Positions 59,805 through 64,000 of a stretch of 64,000 nt of DNA are shown here, in pieces. Within the stretch, counting starts at the first letter, position 1. Every line of letters begins with the position of its first letter. Origin of the DNA: Apoda limacodes (taxonomy: Eukaryota > Arthropoda > Insecta > Lepidoptera > Limacodidae); NCBI GenBank assembly GCA_946406115.1, contig OX291540.1, forward strand, positions 4,026,563-4,090,562. The letters run 5' to 3'. The notes beneath the pieces are model-generated. The model was not told the origin of the DNA. It saw only the letters and a list, made by a program, of their open reading frames with translations, and did no database searches. Both the position numbers and the translations under genes were made by a program.

Positions 59805-60139
59805 CAATTTTCTTTGATAACTTACCCTGGTAGGTCAGAGTGGTGCAGGAGTCAACTGCCTCAACCTCCGAACTAAAACAGTAGGCAATATTAAAATATG
59901 TAACTATAAAAAGTATAAGCTTCTCATACTTATGGAAGGAAATTAACTACGTTCAAGCTATTTCCTAGAAATATTTGACCTCTTAACAAATAGGATACAA
60001 AAATATACGTAACATTAGTTTATTTTTCTTAAAAATGTAATGGTCTAAGTTTTTAAAATAAAATTAACTTCACAAAGTTTCTGGAATATCAACTGTAACT
60101 GATAAATAAAATAATTATAATTAAAAAAATTATATAGTA

Positions 60140-60540
60140 AAGATCTTGAAGAGATCTATCACTTCTGTAAAGAAACTAATAATCTACGATAAAATTTTTA
60201 CAAGATATAACCTTTTCTAGTTTGACCACTGTGATCCGAAATAAAGATCTTGATGCAATCTATCACTACCACCACGATCAATGTTTTACGAGATAACGTT
60301 TTCTAGTTTGACAGCTGTCATCCGAAGTAAAGATCTTGATGAGATCCATCACTTACGATCTACGATCAATATGTAACGAGATATAGGCCTTCTTAATTTG
60401 ACATCTGTCATCCGAAATAAAGATTTTGATGTGATCTATTGTTTCTGTGAGAAAACTGCTAGTCTAAGATCAATAGTTACGGAGATAGGGCCCTTTCTAA
60501 TTTGATAGCTGTTATGCGAAATAAAGATCCTAATGTACTA
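60140..60540 (+). repeat. 104-bp repeat array in copy B, about four units
   Basis: Units begin gatcttga at about 60143, then recur with agatctatc, cttctgtaaag, ctacgat and ctagtttgacagctgtcatccgaa. More diverged and shorter than in copy A, with no inverted members seen. Confidence 0.8.
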
Positions 60541-60904
60541 CTTCTCTTTCTCTGTCTCCAAAACTAAATATTAGTATAATATATAAGATAGGTGGGAAAA
60601 GCATTGGGAAGGTGCAGCGTTAATCTTTTATGAAGCTCCATTTTACTACCCATATTTTTTTCATACCCTGCACGGGCCTTATATCGTTGCTTAAGGAGTA
60701 AACTCCAAATAGTAGGTACTAGGAGCACATCTAAACTGCATCGCTATGAGAGGTTGTGGCTAGGTCCTTGGAAACAGGATTAGAGCTCATTAGTCCATTC
60801 GCGTATTTGTCCTTATGCGTAAAGCTTATTCGTCCTTATGCGAATTGGTACTAATGCGTTTTTGTGACTTAAAAATATTGGTCCAAATGCGAGTAAACCA
60901 TTAT

Positions 60905-61050
60905 ATTAAAGAAGTTATTAGATTTCTGAAGGGTCGGCAACGCGCGAGTCATGCCCCTGGTGTTGCAAGCGTCCATAGGCTACAGTGACCGCTTACCATC
61001 AGGCGGACCATAGGCTTGTTTGCCACCTTAGTGGTATAAAAAAAAAAACA
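60905..61050 (+). mobile_element. LINE family A, 5'-truncated 3' end
   Basis: Starts aaagaagttattagatttctgaagg, reads FLKGRQRASHAPGVASVHRLQ, then ccgcttaccatcaggcggacc, cttgtttgccaccttagtggtat and a poly-A run. It abuts the right end of the foldback-like element. Confidence 0.85.
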
Positions 61051-61304
61051 GTAGTTCCGCAATCCGGGGCACTAATTGGTGCAATCTAAATTGCGTCCAC
61101 CAACCATCCACGAACACATGTAACATAAAGCCAGTTCATTCACAGTTGTTCGCAATCGTCTTAGTTACACGGTTCGAAACCCTATCCTTAACTAAAATAA
61201 CAATCGAGGGTCAAGTAAGGATGACGTAAAGAGTGGGGAAGCCCGATTCAAAATATTATTGATTATTACCCTTTCAGAATTACATCTGCTTTTTTATAAG
61301 CCTT

Positions 61305-61435
61305 ACCTATATCTATACATATAAAAGGCTTTGTCCTGAATGACTGATCGATCAACGCACAGCTTAAACCGCTGACCGTAGAGACCTGAAACTTGGAGGG
61401 TGTATTCTTTATATGACGTAAACTTGCTCTAATCC
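61305..61435 (+). repeat. Dispersed repeat (actgatcgatcaacgcacag type)
   Basis: taaaaggctttgtcctgaatgactgatcgatcaacgcacagcttaaaccgctg belongs to a widespread insect repeat. Non-coding. Confidence 0.5.
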
Positions 61436-61850
61436 ACACAAGGCTTAAGAAAATAGATAATCCATTTAAAGAACAATGAATCCCTTTTTACAATGAAATC
61501 CCTGCAGAATTATGTCAGTTGAACTAAAAAAAAGTTTTAAAATTTTGTAAAACAAAATCTTGTCATAAAAGCTTATTACGCAATTCATGACTACCTTGAA
61601 TTGAATTGATGCTTAAAAATGCATGGGATTAAACATTTTTTTGTAAACATATTTATTTGATCATTTGTATTGATTAATCAAAATTAAAAGACCGACTGCT
61701 GGAGAGTTTCTTTCGCCGTTTCGTCTCAACAGAACGCCATTTTGACTTTGAAACGGTAGTAACTAGTAACTTATAGTTTATTGACTTCAAAATAGTGATT
61801 GATATCTTATTTTTAAGAAATAAAGCATTTGGATTTGAATTTAAAGAAGT
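61435..61850 (+). mobile_element. LINE 3' UTR-like repeat, partner of 56530-56880
   Basis: Same block order as 56530-56880, here with the full end aaataaagcatttggatttgaattt, a LINE-type tail with polyadenylation word. Confidence 0.55.
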
Positions 61851-62297
61851 TATCGTAGGAATCCCACGTCGATAACTGAAATGGACAGATTTAAAAAAAA
61901 ATCAGTGTTTGAAAACCTTGATTGTTTCAGAAGGTTATAACCACAATCTTAACAATATGTTAGGACTAAGTGTATGTTTATTTTAAAAATCTAGGCTTCT
62001 GTAACACACAAGGGCAAAGTCATGGCCTAGTAGGTACTTACGTAGTATATTATATTCTCTTTGGTAGGTACTAGTAATAACATACCAAATATGATGACTG
62101 ACTGATAGTGTAGAAGGTTTCTGTTATAACGCGTGGACTTTTTACTGTGTATGGTTTTTCCTTTAAAACTATTATATATACTATAGCATTCCCATACTCT
62201 TTTCTTATTTTGACCTCTGGGTTAACTGATTTTCTAAAAACAGTAAAACGTCAATCTTTTTAGATGGATTTAAAGGAAGAAGATTTTAACTAAGGAC

Positions 62298-62371
62298 TAC
62301 AGTATGGGGTACTTTAAGAAAGAAGTTATTAGATTTTTGAAAGTTGCAAGCGTCAAAAAAAAAAAAAAAAA
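62298..62371 (+). mobile_element. LINE family A, internally deleted 3' end with poly-A
   Basis: actacagtatggggtactttaagaaagaagttattagatttttgaaa followed directly by gttgcaagcgtc and 17 A. The segment between these blocks in other copies is missing. Confidence 0.7.
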
Positions 62372-62399
62372 AGTGCTCGCTGACGTTATTAGGGGATAA

Positions 62400-63110
62400 T
62401 TTTCGTAAAATGGTTAATAACGGCAATCCTAATTATCAACATAAAGGCCAAATATTAATATTTATGCATGTAGCTTTTAAAATTATGGATTTCGATACAA
62501 ACTTCCAAGATCCATTTTGACCCGGTAAGGGGATGAATTTTGCAAAATCCATTCTTAGTGTTCGCCTACGTTATAACCTCAATGTAATATTTCGAGTCCC
62601 TTGGCCGTAAAATATGGGGATTGTAATCTAAATTTTCAAACCCTTTTTTTCATTCTAGGGTTTAAGGGGATGATTTTCCTAAAATGGTTCACAATGTTAC
62701 GTTACGGTCTAGGCTACGTGTCTAACCAAACATTATATCACATTACGTTTTGGGGACGTAATTTATATGTATACGCTCCATGAAGATGTAACTTAAAGGC
62801 TTATAGAAGCTTTTAAACAACAACTTAATACGGTACAAAAATTTGCAAAAGTAGCGAATTTTTAAAACCTATTTGCAACAGAAATTTACGTGTTAGTTTT
62901 GACGTGAGTTTGATGAACGTCTGCCGCATCCTACCGGCGGCGGCGGGCGTACTAGAAAGTATGAGAAATAAGAGCATGTACTTTTGAAAGCTTCATTCTC
63001 CGAAAGTTATCAAAAATGATCAGTGTAAATTTCTGACCTACTGACTGAATATACGTATGTTTTTAGATATCTACAATAATTCTCTGCTGCGACTTACAGC
63101 TTTGTGTCCT
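62400..63110. other. Old dispersed-repeat debris
   Basis: ggggatgattttcctaaaatggttcac-type blocks occur twice (62390-62410 and 62668-62690), suggesting diverged copies of one short repeat. No gene. Confidence 0.35.
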
Positions 63111-63114
63111 ATCC

Positions 63115-63250
63115 ATACTTAATATTATAAACGCGAAAGTACCGTCTGTCCGTCTGTTATTGACTTCACGCTTTAACCACTGTACGGATTAAGATTAAAT
63201 TTGGCATGGAGATAGTCTGAGTCCCGGAAAAGGACATGGGCAACTTGAAA
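63115..63250 (+). repeat. Dispersed repeat (attataaacgcgaaagta type), copy 1
   Basis: ccatacttaatattataaacgcgaaagta, ctgtccgtctgtta, then ctttaaccactgtacgga and gagtcccggaaaaggacatggg. The same order is found at 63868-64000. Confidence 0.65.
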
Positions 63251-63289
63251 ACGTCAATTGTGAATCTTTTATTTTCTACGTATAATTCT

Positions 63290-63560
63290 TCTGTACGTGT
63301 GTTTGTCACCTAACTTCTTCTAAACGGCTGGAACGATTTGGGTGAAATTTTGTCTAAATTTTTCAATGGGTTTCTGGACGGTTTGAAAACACAATTGTCC
63401 CCGGTAGGAGGCGCTGCAGTCGGTGTGTCCCTGATCTCTTAAACGGCAGGGATGATTTTAATGATATTTTTAATACGTTCGAGTTTTGCCCCCAAGGTTT
63501 GAAAACACAATTAGAATCGGTAGATGGCGCTGCAGTCGGTGTGTCACTGATCTTCTCCTA
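63290..63560 (+). repeat. 116-bp tandem repeat, two copies
   Basis: gcgctgcagtcggtgtgtc starts at 63411 and at 63527. Upstream in each copy is ggtttgaaaacacaatt. Confidence 0.8.
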
Positions 63561-63867
63561 AATGGGAAATATTAAATGTACGACTCTATTATTATTATTT
63601 CACAACTTCAATCATTGTGGGCTTGGAAACAACACATTACATATAACGTAAAAAACGCATCGAAAAGGCTAGCTTATAATCAAAAGAATTAAATAATTTA
63701 GACATAGATGCCATAGTAAACAGTAAGATATCCTAAAATTATGACTCAACCGTAGATTCGTTAGAATTAATTACGGAATGGCAAAATTTAAAAATTTGAA
63801 TGTAAATTTAAAATATAATTTTAAAGTTTTGCCGCTTTTCCGGGCAGAACGTCTGCCGGGTCGGCTA

Positions 63868-64000
63868 TCCATACTAAAATTATAAATGCGAAAGTAACTC
63901 TGTCTGTCTGTCTGTTACCTCTTCGCACTTAAACCGCTGTACCAATTAAAATGAAATTTGCCACGAAGATAAAGTCCCGAGAAAGGACAGGCTACTTCAA
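63868..64000 (+). repeat. Dispersed repeat (attataaatgcgaaagta type), copy 2, cut by window edge
   Basis: ctatccatactaaaattataaatgcgaaagtaactctgtctgtctgtctgt, then cttaaaccgctgtaccaa and gtcccgagaaaggacaggc. Confidence 0.7.

Larger units (their letters stand above)
59668..60900 (+). mobile_element. Foldback-like element with 16-bp terminal motif arrays, copy B
   Basis: Inverted homologue of 25635-27195. Left end: eight GCnnnnGGAC units at 59681, 59697, 59715, 59731, 59747, 59763, 59779 and 59795 (spacings 16, 18, 16, 16, 16, 16, 16). Right end: five inverted units GTCCnnnnGC-like at 60793, 60809, 60832, 60848 and 60881, then GAGTAAACCA ending at 60900. About four 104-bp repeats lie between (60140-60540), and a unique part (60580-60780) matches 25800-26010 of copy A. 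Non-coding. The left boundary is approximate. Confidence 0.8.

Overview
The window looks like nuclear DNA of a moth or butterfly (Lepidoptera). The evidence is spliced genes with GT-AG introns, an insect-type sugar/trehalose transporter, AT-rich intergenic DNA, several non-LTR retrotransposon (LINE) lineages, mariner and hAT remains, and short dispersed repeats that I recognise as typical of lepidopteran genomes. No bacterial, plasmid or phage features are present. Most open reading frames longer than 60 codons are TE pieces or chance frames.

Layout. 1-3105: a broken LINE on the minus strand (family A). 3112-4140: a second degenerate LINE on the plus strand. 4050-12678: a 4,315-bp segment present twice in direct tandem, with only five substitutions seen by eye. 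12679-20400: TE debris, including a mariner transposase tail, a second copy of LINE A, a fossil of a TE-associated C-terminal domain, and LINE A 3' ends. 22816-23496: a non-autonomous hAT element with 13-bp inverted ends and a perfect 8-bp target duplication. 25635-27195: copy A of an unusual foldback-like element whose ends are arrays of a 16-bp motif and whose middle is a 104-bp tandem repeat. 28430-28950: GC-rich hairpin-forming DNA. 32410-42750: LINE remains from several lineages, including an RTE-type one with an internal 67-bp triplication. 59668-60900: copy B of the foldback-like element in opposite orientation, followed by more 3'-end fragments and short repeats.

Cellular genes. The one clear multi-exon gene lies on the plus strand at 43442-52504. 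It has four coding exons of 48, 136, 173 and 1,113 nt that join in frame to a 489-residue, 12-TM major facilitator sugar porter of the Tret1 (facilitated trehalose transporter) type. Its introns are loaded with LINE ends, a 5S-rRNA-like fragment and short dispersed repeats. At 57988-58239 an intact intronless frame encodes 83-residue ribosomal protein S21 (RpS21), possibly a retrocopy or a single coding exon.

The most novel-looking item is the element pair at 25635-27195 / 59668-60900. Its terminal 16-bp motif arrays differ in copy number by whole units between the two copies, and it has no coding capacity. The recent 4.3-kb tandem duplication is the other strong structural signal. All homology statements come from reading and memory; no database search or alignment program was run.
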